From a virus: a stretch of 21,139 nucleotides of DNA. Position numbers and translations under genes: made by a program. The notes under the pieces were generated by a model. It saw nothing but the letters and a program-made list of their open reading frames with translations. It was not told the origin of the DNA and searched no databases. This document shows, piece after piece, positions 1 through 7,437 of this stretch (the first letter of the stretch is position 1; each line of letters opens with the position of its first letter). The stretch lies in the IMG/VR virus record IMGVR_UViG_3300027759_002999, positions 1 through 21,139 of that record; one strand, given 5' to 3'.

Positions 1-339
1 GTCAACCTTAAGCGCCATAGTGGCGGCGCACACGTCACCCACAGGGACAGTCTCGTTCACGATAGGTCTAGGCGGTATTGGCTTAGACACCGTCGTAGTC
101 TTGCGCGAACCCTTTAGCTTCGACTTCGCAGCAGGTTGGGCAGACTTAACCCTCTGTATCCTCTGCCTAACCGGTACCCGCGCTGGCTCCCCCCGGGGCG
201 TTAGCTTCAGCCTATGGGCCTTACCAATAACTGCGTTCCTAGTCGCACCAAGCTTGTCGCCAATATGCTGCGCGGTCCACCCTTGGGTCCAGTACCGTTC
301 AAGCAGGGCGATCTTCGCCGGGGTCCAGAACACGATCAT
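1..339 (-). CDS. GcrA-like DNA-binding regulator (partial, C-terminus off the window)
   Basis: The first 113 codons are visible and the frame runs off the left edge. The N-terminus has the GcrA family signature: a Trp-Thr near residue 5 (VFWTPAKIALLERYW), then a helix-turn-helix segment reading TAQHIGDKLGATRNAVIGKA at about residues 22-41, followed by HRLKL. In Alphaproteobacteria GcrA is a sigma70-associated activator that prefers promoters with CcrM-methylated GANTC. Phage copies may redirect host cell-cycle transcription or drive phage promoters; that is inference. The rest is basic and Pro/Thr-rich, as in GcrA linkers. The ATG at 339 overlaps the glycosyltransferase stop in an ATGA junction, so it is the downstream member of the same operon. 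This ORF can be missed because it lacks a stop inside the window. Confidence 0.85.
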   Translation of the reverse strand, partial: MIVFWTPAKIALLERYWTQGWTAQHIGDKLGATRNAVIGKAHRLKLTPRGEPARVPVRQRIQRVKSAQPAAKSKLKGSRKTTTVSKPIPPRPIVNETVPVGDVCAATMALKVD

Positions 340-1118
340 TTCAGGTTACCCCCCGACTTCACGATGTCCCCGCCGTACACATACGTACCCACGTGCTGCA
401 ACTGGAGGAACGGGTTGGCGTAAATCTTACCGCCGTGCTTCCTGAACAGTTCGCAGAAGTGGTAGTCCTCAGACAGCAGTGCGCCGCCTTCGTCGATACT
501 GGTAGCGAAGTACTCGTGGATCAGCGGCTTGGCATACTCACCGTTCTCGTCCTTGAAGGATGCTACACGGTACGTAGGCACGTGGGGCTTCAGGTGTTCG
601 AATACCCCCCGTTTGATTAGCATGAAGCCAGTACCAGCGTGGCGCACTTCGATCATGCCTTCGGGGTCGGTCTCCGCGTGGCCTGTGCCGATCATGTTGA
701 ACACGAAAGACCCAGCGTAGTCCTGTAAGCCTTCCTTGCCATCCTTCGCGGCCTTTTCTATCCGCGCCCAGTCCACTTCCTTCTTGGGGTAGATACCGCA
801 AGCAACGTCCCGATCAGCGGCAAGCAGAGTAAGCACAGCCTCGGCGGTAAAACCAACGTCTGCGTCGATAAACATAAGGTAGTCGTGGCCGCGCTCCAGA
901 AACGCATTAGCCAGATCGTTACGCGCCCGGGTAATCAGGCTCTCGTTCATCATCTGCGCCCAGTACACCCGCACACCCATGTCACGCAGCTTGGACACGG
1001 CGGCGAGTAGGCCGCTTACGTAATGTCCAGTACACATACCGCCGTACATCGGCGTGGCGATCATAATGCTAGGCTTCTTCTCGGGGCCTTTGACGGCTAC
1101 TTTGATTTCGTCGGTCAC
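336..1118 (-). CDS. Glycosyltransferase (GT-A fold, GT2-like), 260 aa
   Basis: A Rossmann-like start (PSIMIATPMYGG, about residues 16-27) is followed by ARNDLANAFLERGHDYLMF and then DAD at residues 85-87, the DxD metal/nucleotide-sugar motif of GT-A enzymes. A later LLSEDYHFCELF segment has the acidic SED often found near the catalytic base. The order ARN-x-LAN-xFL, DYLMFIDADxGF and GIYPKK is typical of small phage glycosyltransferases. The acceptor is unknown: it could be virion protein, modified DNA or a host surface glycan. It sits directly after a SAM methyltransferase and before the GcrA-like gene, with 4-bp overlaps on both sides, so the three are probably translationally coupled. Family call is firm; substrate is not known. 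Confidence 0.85.
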   Translation of the reverse strand: MTDEIKVAVKGPEKKPSIMIATPMYGGMCTGHYVSGLLAAVSKLRDMGVRVYWAQMMNESLITRARNDLANAFLERGHDYLMFIDADVGFTAEAVLTLLAADRDVACGIYPKKEVDWARIEKAAKDGKEGLQDYAGSFVFNMIGTGHAETDPEGMIEVRHAGTGFMLIKRGVFEHLKPHVPTYRVASFKDENGEYAKPLIHEYFATSIDEGGALLSEDYHFCELFRKHGGKIYANPFLQLQHVGTYVYGGDIVKSGGNLK

Positions 1119-1705
1119 TTTTCTTTCCTCACTATGTACTGGTAGCCCATGTGCACGGGCTTCAGTTGCTCTGCGAATATGTTGGTAAAGGCATCGATAG
1201 CTAGTTTGGGCCTGTGCAGGATGTTATTGAGGTCGCCCCACAGGTAGTCATCGAACACCATAATGCCCTTGTCCTTGAGCATCGGCCAAGATACGCAAGC
1301 ATCGGTAAGCACGTCAGGCGCAGTATGCGAAGCGTCGATGTAGATGAAGTCGAACTGCGGTCCACCGGCCAGCTTGGTAAGGGCTTCGTAGGAAGTCATC
1401 TTGAACTTGAGCACCGCCCGTTCGGGATACTGCTCACCTAACAGGCGCAGGTTGTGGTCGTAGTTATCTTCGGCGTCTGGCATCGCCAGCCCCATTTTAA
1501 CGTGCTCCTCTGCGCCTTCCCACGTATCAACAGAGATAAGTGAGCCGTCGTCTTCGAGCATGTTCTCCACGATCCATGCAGTGCTACGCCCTTCAAACGC
1601 GCCTAGTTCCAAGAAGCGTTTACGTCCCGGTAGAGAAGGGACCAGTTGTTCCCATATAGCGGGTGACCAGTGGAACCAGTCTTGGGTGAACTTGAAGTCG
1701 GTCAT
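1115..1705 (-). CDS. Class I SAM-dependent methyltransferase (Methyltransf_24-like), 196 aa
   Basis: Motif I is FLELGAFEGRSTAWI at about residues 31-45. An acidic residue at the end of strand 2 (SLISVDTWEG, D60) would hold the SAM ribose. The later FDFIYIDASHTAPDV segment (about 118-131) and VFDDY (about 150-154) match the Methyltransf_24/CmcI-like group, whose members methylate small molecules or sugars. The pairing with a glycosyltransferase suggests the two act on the same glycan or modified product, but nothing in the sequence identifies it. Both ends overlap neighbours by 4 bp (ATGA), so it is tightly coupled within the P1 operon. Confidence 0.85.
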   Translation of the reverse strand: MTDFKFTQDWFHWSPAIWEQLVPSLPGRKRFLELGAFEGRSTAWIVENMLEDDGSLISVDTWEGAEEHVKMGLAMPDAEDNYDHNLRLLGEQYPERAVLKFKMTSYEALTKLAGGPQFDFIYIDASHTAPDVLTDACVSWPMLKDKGIMVFDDYLWGDLNNILHRPKLAIDAFTNIFAEQLKPVHMGYQYIVRKEK

Positions 1706-2019
1706 GGTTGTCCTAGTTTCTTGTAGGGGATGTTATTGGTTAGGGCGTTTTGGGCTCGGGCTAAGACTTGGTTTTGGTTTGTAAACAAATCCGTCTGCTC
1801 AGGCTCTGGGTTCAGCAGGTCCTTCATCATCTCCCTGTGCGTGCCATCCAGCATTATCTTGCTGTAAACAGGCTTTATCGCGTCCTTATCTGCCTGTGAC
1901 CCGTGCTCTAGGATACGTTCTAGTACCCAATGCCATTTGCCACCGGCCATTTCCTCCGGGTTAGACGCAGCACGCCTTAGGAATAGGTCTGTTAGTGGGT
2001 GTAGTTCTTCAGTGGTCAT
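1702..2019 (-). CDS. Hypothetical protein, 105 aa
   Basis: I do not recognise the family. The reading frame is open upstream to 2136, but the start at 2019 (MTTEELHPLTD) is preferred because GGGAG lies about 8 nt upstream and the upstream part overlaps another small gene. The product is soluble, with a helical middle (KWHWVLERILEHGSQ) and a basic Asn/Gln-rich tail. No catalytic motif or membrane segment is visible. It overlaps the methyltransferase start by 4 bp. Confidence 0.65.
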   Translation of the reverse strand: MTTEELHPLTDLFLRRAASNPEEMAGGKWHWVLERILEHGSQADKDAIKPVYSKIMLDGTHREMMKDLLNPEPEQTDLFTNQNQVLARAQNALTNNIPYKKLGQP

Positions 2020-2032
2020 GTGTTGGCTCCCT

Positions 2033-2149
2033 TCAATCAATCCAGCCGTCGCCACGGCACCAATGCCACAGCCTGTGGCAGACCACCGCCAACACAAGCC
2101 CGCGCAGGGTATCGTGTTCATACCAGTAATCACCAATTACTAACTTCAC
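2033..2149 (-). CDS. Small ORF with GTG start, 38 aa
   Basis: A short frame starts at GTG 2149 with a good Shine-Dalgarno (AAGGAG about 7 nt upstream) and ends with TGA 13 nt before the next start. The peptide begins MKLVIGDYWYEHDTLRG and is rich in Trp, His and Cys, with a weakly hydrophobic middle (LVLAVVCHRLWHW). It fills the only gap between two operon genes, which supports it being real. An ATG-only or length-limited caller would miss it. Function unknown. Confidence 0.5.
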   Translation of the reverse strand: MKLVIGDYWYEHDTLRGLVLAVVCHRLWHWCRGDGWID

Positions 2150-2161
2150 GCCGTCGCTCCT

Positions 2162-2440
2162 TTATTTCTCATCGGGTTTCGTAGAACATTCCAGCGCGGC
2201 GTCGATCATGGTCTTCCACAGTTCGTCGTATGATGTGCATATGCCGTCCCGCAGGTCTGCTGCTGTTAACATCTCCCCACTAGGCTCCCGCATGGCTGCG
2301 ATTGCAGCGCGGGCTTGGCTGTAGGCGTGGTCCTTTGCATGGTTAGGGAGCGTAGACCATGTCTGCGTTAGGTCTGGACCCAAGGCACTCTTTTGGTAGT
2401 CGGCAAACAACGCCTTCGCCACCCGGTCAATCATGTCCAT
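2162..2440 (-). CDS. Hypothetical protein, 92 aa
   Basis: The start at 2440 shares one base with the polymerase stop (TGATG), so translation is probably coupled. The N-terminal MDMIDRVAKALFADYQ and the middle YSQARAAIAAMREPSGEML resemble short phage proteins of unknown function with an alpha-helical fold. No enzyme motif or membrane segment is seen. Confidence 0.7.
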   Translation of the reverse strand: MDMIDRVAKALFADYQKSALGPDLTQTWSTLPNHAKDHAYSQARAAIAAMREPSGEMLTAADLRDGICTSYDELWKTMIDAALECSTKPDEK

Positions 2441-4257
2441 CAGCAGTCTCCATAGCTCTTACCCGCACCTGCTTCACAGTTAAGCGGTAGTTCCAGCGCC
2501 CATGCGGGGCGCACACGCATAAACATCTCGATATTCTCCTGTGCAATTTTAGCTTCGTCTTCGTCAACTACGCACGCGATAGCATCGTGCACCGTCATAA
2601 CGACCTTGTACTTCTTGGCTATCAGCAGCATCTGTTCGCCAATGATAATGCGGGCCAGCGCCTGACACAGGTTTTCGATAACCTTGCCGCCGTAGATACG
2701 GTTAGGCACAGTCGTCTTGCCCTTCTTGGTATCGTAGACGTACTCGGACTTACCGTCGTCGTTGTTCTGCTTACGCAGGTTGGGGTATCGCAGGTACAGC
2801 CCGTTAGGTAGGCGTATACCTTTCTCGCCTTCAACTACCAATATCCCACTACGACCAAGCTCCACGGTCTGGTTGTTTATGACCGCGTCCAATGCGGTAC
2901 CAGCTTCGCGCCACAGCTTCGTAATGGCAGGGTAGCTTGTGCGGTAGGTGTCGATGATGCTCTGCGCTTCTTCCTCACTGATCTCAACACCAAACGTCTT
3001 CAGCTGCTTCTTGAACTTGGCGGCACCCATGCCGTAGCCGCATCCAAGGATAGTGGTCTTACCTACGAACCGTTCGTCCTTGGTAACGTCTTCTTCGGCC
3101 TTGTTGTAAATCTTAGACGCCATGATCTTGTACACGTCCTCGCCCTTCTCAAAGGCTTCGACCAAGTCATTTTGCCCCGCTAGCCACGCCAGAGTACGTG
3201 CTTCGATCTGGCTGCTGTCGCTGTCGATTATCGCGTGACCCTCGGGGGCCAGCATGGCATCCTTAAGCGGTGACTTGCGCGGCAGGTTCTGCATATTCAC
3301 CTTGTCGTCGCCTCCCCACCGTCCGGTGTGCGCCGCGTAGTAACGCAGTGGGATGGGCAGCTTGCCCCGCTTAGATATACCAATGAACCGCTCAGTCCTT
3401 GTTTCTTCCAACGTAGACTTCACGCCCAGACGCGCAGCTACCAGTGCTTGTACGGCAGGGTTTTCGTGCTCCAGCAGTGCCTTGAAGTCCTCGTCGGTCT
3501 TGCCAAAGGCCCAAGTCTCCTTGCCCGTGGTCGGGCTGATCTTCACGGGCGGCTCAACGCCCATATTCTGTAGGGCGAGAGCAAACTTCGGGTTGGACAT
3601 AAGTTCTTCTTTGTCGGCCAGCACCTTTTTTAACAAGGCTTCCTTATCGAAGCGTACACAGTCCAAGTGCGCCTTGAGTGCCCCTTCGTGCAGTTCCAGT
3701 ACTGGCTCGCTGAACATCCGTATGGTCAGGTCAATAAGCTTGAACTCGGACACAGGGAAGTCAGGGCCAAGGGTCTGGAACAGCTTGTACGTAAGCTCAG
3801 TGTCGTTCTTGCAGTACGCACCGTAGCGGCGCAGCGCCGCCGCATCGAAGTCCAACCGCTTCTTGCCCAAGGCATTGATGACCTCGTCGCCCTTCTCACC
3901 CAGTTTGTACTGCTTCACCAAGTTAGCAAGGCTGACACTACCCGCACCCAGCGCACGTGCCATAGACAGCGTATCTGCAATGCGCTTGGGCCGGATGTCA
4001 TACACCCACGACAAGATAGCCATATCGAACATGGCGTTGTGGGCTACCGCTATCGCATTGTCCCAGTCAAACCGGTTAAGGAAGTTCTTGGTATCGGCCC
4101 ATGACCCGCTGAACCAAACGGCAGGTGCGTCGTCCACCTTAACTGATACGCCTATCGTCTCGAACTCAGGCGAACGGACGTACTCCTCCGTCGTTATCTT
4201 GGATAACGAGAAGCTCTGGGAGTAGTAGGTTTCGAAGTCTAAGGTGATGATGTTCAT
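2440..4257 (-). CDS. polA: DNA polymerase I-type (family A) with 3'-5' exonuclease, 605 aa
   Basis: The N-terminus is a DEDDy proofreading exonuclease: Exo I LDFETYY (D7, E9), Exo II AHNAMFD (N74, D78), Exo III YCKND (Y148, D152). The polymerase palm and fingers follow: motif A IDSDSSQIEARTLA with catalytic D347, motif B/O-helix RFVGKTTILGCGYG at 396-409, and motif C VMTVHDAI with H557 and D558. No 5'-3' exonuclease domain is present, as is usual in phage enzymes. Two positions are notable. L404 stands at E. coli Pol I position 762, usually Phe or Tyr. A559 replaces the Glu that normally follows the motif C His-Asp. It replicates the phage genome. It lies between a VRR-NUC nuclease (4-bp overlap) and an unknown gene (1-bp overlap). 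Confidence 0.97.
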   Translation of the reverse strand: MNIITLDFETYYSQSFSLSKITTEEYVRSPEFETIGVSVKVDDAPAVWFSGSWADTKNFLNRFDWDNAIAVAHNAMFDMAILSWVYDIRPKRIADTLSMARALGAGSVSLANLVKQYKLGEKGDEVINALGKKRLDFDAAALRRYGAYCKNDTELTYKLFQTLGPDFPVSEFKLIDLTIRMFSEPVLELHEGALKAHLDCVRFDKEALLKKVLADKEELMSNPKFALALQNMGVEPPVKISPTTGKETWAFGKTDEDFKALLEHENPAVQALVAARLGVKSTLEETRTERFIGISKRGKLPIPLRYYAAHTGRWGGDDKVNMQNLPRKSPLKDAMLAPEGHAIIDSDSSQIEARTLAWLAGQNDLVEAFEKGEDVYKIMASKIYNKAEEDVTKDERFVGKTTILGCGYGMGAAKFKKQLKTFGVEISEEEAQSIIDTYRTSYPAITKLWREAGTALDAVINNQTVELGRSGILVVEGEKGIRLPNGLYLRYPNLRKQNNDDGKSEYVYDTKKGKTTVPNRIYGGKVIENLCQALARIIIGEQMLLIAKKYKVVMTVHDAIACVVDEDEAKIAQENIEMFMRVRPAWALELPLNCEAGAGKSYGDC

Positions 4258-4562
4258 GACAGTTCCGTCTTCCGCAGCACGTTCAGCAGCACAGCCACTT
4301 CACCTAGGTTCTTCTCGTTGACCACCAGCTGCATACCGCCCGCCGCCTTGATAGCCGCAAGTTCCCTATCCTGTAGTGCCGTGGTCTTACCCGCGCCAGC
4401 CTTGCATTCAATGGCTAGGAACTTACCTCGGTAGCAGCAGATGATATCAGGGACGCCACTGCGCCCCATGCCGTAGGTAGCAGGGAAGAAGTAGTAGGCA
4501 CCGTGCGACTTAAGTATCTCGACTACCTTGTTCTTTACCTTCTTCTCGGGTGTAGCGGCCAT
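4254..4562 (-). CDS. VRR-NUC domain nuclease, 102 aa
   Basis: This is a single-domain VRR-NUC protein of the PD-(D/E)xK fold. The active-site set is GVPDIICCYRGKFLAIECK: Asp39 of the PD pair, then Glu52-x-Lys54, with a downstream Gln64 in TTALQDRELAAIKAAGG. Related phage proteins act as structure-specific nucleases, for example on Holliday junctions or flaps, so replication or recombination intermediates are the likely substrate. It is the first gene after promoter P1 and overlaps the DNA polymerase by 4 bp, which fits a replication job. Confidence 0.92.
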   Translation of the reverse strand: MAATPEKKVKNKVVEILKSHGAYYFFPATYGMGRSGVPDIICCYRGKFLAIECKAGAGKTTALQDRELAAIKAAGGMQLVVNEKNLGEVAVLLNVLRKTELS

Positions 4563-4585
4563 GTGCTCTCTCGTTTGTTAGCTGG

Positions 4586-4614
4586 TGTATAAGTCTCGTA
4601 CTGGACAAAGTCAA
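4586..4614 (-). promoter_or_regulatory. Promoter P1 (sigma70-like)
   Basis: On the minus strand: TTGACT (4614-4609), 17-bp spacer, TATACA (4591-4586). The predicted start near 4579 leaves a leader of about 17 nt before the VRR-NUC gene. The extended -35 TTGACTTTGTC is shared with P2 and P4. A palindrome copy (4632-4647) lies 17 bp upstream of the -35. Confidence 0.75.
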
Positions 4615-4631
4615 GACTTCTCCACTGGAAA

Positions 4632-4647
4632 CCTGATACGTATCAGG
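4632..4647. repeat. CCTGATACGTATCAGG palindrome, copy 1
   Basis: Exact copy. Flanking AAA and TTT extend the perfect symmetry to 22 bp (4629-4650), the longest of all copies. It contains the stop codon of the ribbon-helix-helix gene and lies just upstream of P1. Confidence 0.95.
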
Positions 4648-4822
4648 TTTTATTTTTCGTGTAGTCAATATCGCCGTAAGCGAAGTCCGTTAGTATCTCC
4701 CGCATACGTTTGGTGTAGCTAGGCGACTGCTTATAGAAGCCAAGCACTACATCTGGTATGCGAAGGTTAACGTGCACCAAGGCAGCGACTTCCCGTTTCT
4801 TTCGGATGCGTTTTTCTTTCAC
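4643..4822 (-). CDS. Ribbon-helix-helix / BrnA-antitoxin-like protein, 59 aa (GTG start)
   Basis: The GTG at 4822 overlaps the upstream stop as GTGA and has GAGGTGA just upstream. After a basic start (KEKRIRKKRE) comes VHVNLRIPDVVLGFYKQ, then SYTKRMREILTDFA. This matches the beta-strand plus two-helix pattern of BrnA-type ribbon-helix-helix proteins, which bind palindromic operators as dimers. No BrnT toxin is seen beside it. Its stop codon lies inside palindrome copy 1, immediately upstream of P1. It is therefore a candidate for the protein that reads the repeated palindrome; this link is inference. It is too short for many gene callers. Confidence 0.7.
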   Translation of the reverse strand: MKEKRIRKKREVAALVHVNLRIPDVVLGFYKQSPSYTKRMREILTDFAYGDIDYTKNKT

Positions 4823-5676
4823 GGCTCACCTCGCACAATAAAGAAGGTGGTGGCGTCAAGCCGATACCCCACGTCCTTCATGAAGTGATTGTCCTCAAGC
4901 AGCTTGAGTAGGCCAATCTTACCCTTGAGGTCGCTTGGTAGCTGTTCACTGGATAGTATGAGCGGGCTCTCGTCCTCTCCCTCCCGCACAAGGTAGTCCC
5001 CGCCGCTAAGTAGAACGAGCGATCCATTGTAGGTGGAGTAAGCCCTAGCAATAGGGAGAGTCGTGTCGTAATCCTCCTTCATCTGCGGGATACTGTTAAT
5101 AGCGCTGGGCTTCGCACCTGCGGCTATTGCAGCAGCACTTACTTCCTCAAGGTTAGCTAGGATATAGTCGTCAAGGTCACGCTTCAGAGCGTGCATCGCC
5201 CCGGCATACGCAGCTTGCTTAGACTGATTACCGCCGTGAAGCTGGCCCGATAGTTTGGCATTGGCTTCGTTAAGTTTCTCGGTGGTTGTTTTCCCACCGA
5301 ACGACTTAGCCATAAGCTTCAGGGCTTTCTTAAGGTCGCCTGTCTCCGCATAGTTGCCACGCTTGCGTGTCTTCTTGATGCGCTCGTTGCCGATAACGTA
5401 CTTGGTACCTTGCCGGGTCTGGGAGGTACTGATGGTCCCGATCTTCTCCCGGTTCTCGTATACGTTAAGCTTCGCTACCTCGTTCCGGTCATCGTAACCT
5501 AGGCTGGGCAGACCCATGAACTTCCATCTCGGGAACTTCTTGGCTGCTTCGTACGCTAGTGGTGCCAGCCTCATACTAAGTGTAACGGGCTTGCTTGGTG
5601 GGGTAGCCTTACTCTTAGCCCACACAAGGTTGGGCAAGCCAAGGTCGATGTAGTCAAAGTCAATATCGTTAAGCAT
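4819..5676 (-). CDS. Hypothetical phage protein, 285 aa
   Basis: Not recognised. The start at 5676 has TAGGAG about 7 nt upstream. The N-terminal third carries basic patches (NERIKKTRKRGNYAETG). The middle is helical and Ala/Lys-rich (ALKLMAKSFGGKTTTEKLNE) and includes KQAAYAGAMHALKRDLDDYI. The C-terminal third is beta-rich (GSLVLLSGGDYLVREGEDES). It may bind nucleic acid, but there is no recognisable motif. It overlaps the downstream BrnA-like gene by 4 bp (GTGA). Confidence 0.75.
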   Translation of the reverse strand: MLNDIDFDYIDLGLPNLVWAKSKATPPSKPVTLSMRLAPLAYEAAKKFPRWKFMGLPSLGYDDRNEVAKLNVYENREKIGTISTSQTRQGTKYVIGNERIKKTRKRGNYAETGDLKKALKLMAKSFGGKTTTEKLNEANAKLSGQLHGGNQSKQAAYAGAMHALKRDLDDYILANLEEVSAAAIAAGAKPSAINSIPQMKEDYDTTLPIARAYSTYNGSLVLLSGGDYLVREGEDESPLILSSEQLPSDLKGKIGLLKLLEDNHFMKDVGYRLDATTFFIVRGEP

Positions 5677-5693
5677 TGTTTGCTCCTAGTTTG

Positions 5694-6062
5694 TTAGAAA
5701 TAATTTATTGACCTGCTAACCGTAAGCAGACAATCCGATCCACCGGATTGTTTTATTTCTATATCTTCGTACTCCTCTCCAAGGCGCACAAACTCCATAG
5801 CTACCTCCACGGCTGCATTTTCTCCGTCAAACAAAGCACAGAAGTCGTTCATTGCTTTTTCTATAGCCTGTACTTCGGGGTAGCTTTCATACCATTTCCA
5901 CCCAGAGAAGCTGAACTCCATTATCTTACGCCCGTTCATTTCACGTTCTTCATAGTCGAAGTCATCCTTTGGAAAGTTCTCGTCTACCCACAGCTTGATA
6001 GCTGCATGATCCTTCTGCTTCAGAGCGTAGAACACGATCTTGCCGTCACTTCGATACCCCAT
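5694..6062 (-). CDS. Hypothetical protein, 122 aa
   Basis: Opens with MGYRSDGKIVFYALKQKDHA, a start seen in several short phage proteins of unknown function. Many Trp, Tyr and Phe residues (FSFSGWKWYESYPEVQAIEK) and an acidic second half suggest a small soluble alpha/beta fold. TAGGAG stands just upstream of the ATG. It sits 17 bp from the next gene and 6 bp from the previous one. This stretch is slightly more AT-rich than its neighbours. Function unknown. Confidence 0.75.
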   Translation of the reverse strand: MGYRSDGKIVFYALKQKDHAAIKLWVDENFPKDDFDYEEREMNGRKIMEFSFSGWKWYESYPEVQAIEKAMNDFCALFDGENAAVEVAMEFVRLGEEYEDIEIKQSGGSDCLLTVSRSINYF

Positions 6063-6068
6063 CTGCTC

Positions 6069-6926
6069 CTACCAATCATACTGCTTGAGGATGGCATCGA
6101 CCTTGCCCTTGATGTCGGCACGTTCAGTGGCGCTCTCCTTGATGGTCTCGATGTCTGCACCGGCCATAGTACGCTCAAGGTCACGACGTGCCTGCTCCAG
6201 CTTGGGATCGCCTGCCACGTTGAGGTGGGTAAGCATCCCGCACAGGGACTGGGCGTTAGTGATAAGCGTGTCGTGGTAGCGCTTCTTGGTCTCCTCATCA
6301 CCGTCCACATCGGTCAGCTTCTCGCTGATGGTGGTCAACGTCTTGTGCAGACGATCCCACGGTTCCTTCATGGCATCGGCCAAGCGGTCCTTGAAGCTAT
6401 CCTCATAGCCACGCTTCACCTCGTCCAGCTCCTGCGCTGGCAGGTCCAGTCGAAAGTCACCGCTCTCAGGCACCGGGCTGAACACCATGCGGAACCCGAA
6501 CTTGCTGCGTACAGTCTCAGCATCGGGGTAGTCCTCGGCATTGAACAGGTTGCCCAAGTAGTTGTGCGCTGTACGTACCAGAGCAGGGTAGTCCTGAATG
6601 AACTGGTCAACCATCTTGTGGAAGGTATCCCTGCGGATGTTGGCCTCGGACTTGTAGTCCAAGAACAAGCTAGTCGGCATCAGCCTTGCACCCTTGTCGG
6701 CCCACGGCAGCGTCTGGGTATTGTGCCAGAGCCTACAGGATGCAGCGTAGTCAGCGATTGCCTTGCGTTGGTGGGTACCGGCCATCAGGTTCTTGCGAAC
6801 TTGAGCGGCATCCTTAACTGCGTATGCGTTGTTAGTCACATTATCGGTGGCACCCTTGTCCAGCTTGTTAGCAGTCCAGACAGAGATGTTCAGTTCAGTC
6901 AGTACGGCAGATGATGTAATGCTCAT
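6069..6926 (-). CDS. MoxR/VWA-associated phage protein (DUF3150-like), 285 aa
   Basis: The start at 6926 (MSITSSAVLTELNISVWTAN) has AAGGAG upstream; the open frame reaches 6968 but without better support. The sequence LNISVWTANKLDK, then HNTQTLPWADKGARLMP, then SGDFRLDL, then EPWDRLHKTLTTISEKLTD resembles a phage family I know to travel with MoxR-type ATPase and VWA genes. The DUF3150 assignment is from memory and tentative. It is mostly helical and soluble, with no catalytic motif. Here it lies in one operon with the AAA+ ATPase and the VWA protein, so it may be a substrate or adaptor of that machine (inference). Confidence 0.75.
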   Translation of the reverse strand: MSITSSAVLTELNISVWTANKLDKGATDNVTNNAYAVKDAAQVRKNLMAGTHQRKAIADYAASCRLWHNTQTLPWADKGARLMPTSLFLDYKSEANIRRDTFHKMVDQFIQDYPALVRTAHNYLGNLFNAEDYPDAETVRSKFGFRMVFSPVPESGDFRLDLPAQELDEVKRGYEDSFKDRLADAMKEPWDRLHKTLTTISEKLTDVDGDEETKKRYHDTLITNAQSLCGMLTHLNVAGDPKLEQARRDLERTMAGADIETIKESATERADIKGKVDAILKQYDW

Positions 6927-6979
6927 TGTGTTGCTCCTTGGTGGTATGGGGTGCGCTGTTACACGCACCCCGGTTGGTC

Positions 6980-7414
6980 CTAACGATGTGCTGCTACGCG
7001 AACGCCCACGACTACCGTGTACTTCTTGCGCTTCTTGCGAAGGTGACGGGTCTTGTCGTTCTTATCCACAGACTGGCTCTGCTTCTTGCCCGTGCTCTTA
7101 GTCGGGGGTGGCGAAGCCACGGTATACACAGAGGGCAGGAACTCACCGCCGCGATCATACGCAATGATCTCAGCACGCATGGCGCTCGGCGTGAAGTACC
7201 GGGTCCAGTTCTGCTCGTTGTGACGGACATAGATACGCGAGAGATGCACGCGCACCTCCTTGGCTTTCCACTCCCGCATACACGCCTTAGCCACGGCGCA
7301 GTTACCCGGTGAATGTTTCCTTGCGGCTTTGATATCAAGCGGCGTTACGTGCAGCTTGAGGGTCTTCTTCGCATTGACAACAGGCAAGCCTTCAATCGTT
7401 GTAATCACAGTCAT
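6980..7414 (-). CDS. Hypothetical protein with basic C-terminal tail, 144 aa
   Basis: Residues 1 to about 100 form a compact domain with AARKHSPGNCAVAKACMREW followed by VRVHLSRIYV. The last 45 residues are a low-complexity Ser/Lys linker ending in HLRKKRKKYTVVV, so nucleic-acid contact is plausible. TAGGAG precedes the ATG. Family not recognised. It belongs to the operon with the AAA+/VWA pair. Confidence 0.7.
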   Translation of the reverse strand: MTVITTIEGLPVVNAKKTLKLHVTPLDIKAARKHSPGNCAVAKACMREWKAKEVRVHLSRIYVRHNEQNWTRYFTPSAMRAEIIAYDRGGEFLPSVYTVASPPPTKSTGKKQSQSVDKNDKTRHLRKKRKKYTVVVGVRVAAHR

Positions 7415-7437
7415 TGTAGTTACTCCTAGTTGGTTGG

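Noticed and set aside
4629-4650. Palindrome as a rho-independent terminator
   Set aside because: The stem is AT-rich at its top, has no spacer loop, and most copies precede rather than follow genes; only some have a short T-run on one side.
5748-6914. 388-aa plus-strand open frame
   Set aside because: It is antisense to two well-supported leftward genes (122 aa and 285 aa) with good ribosome sites; no recognisable protein and no start signal.
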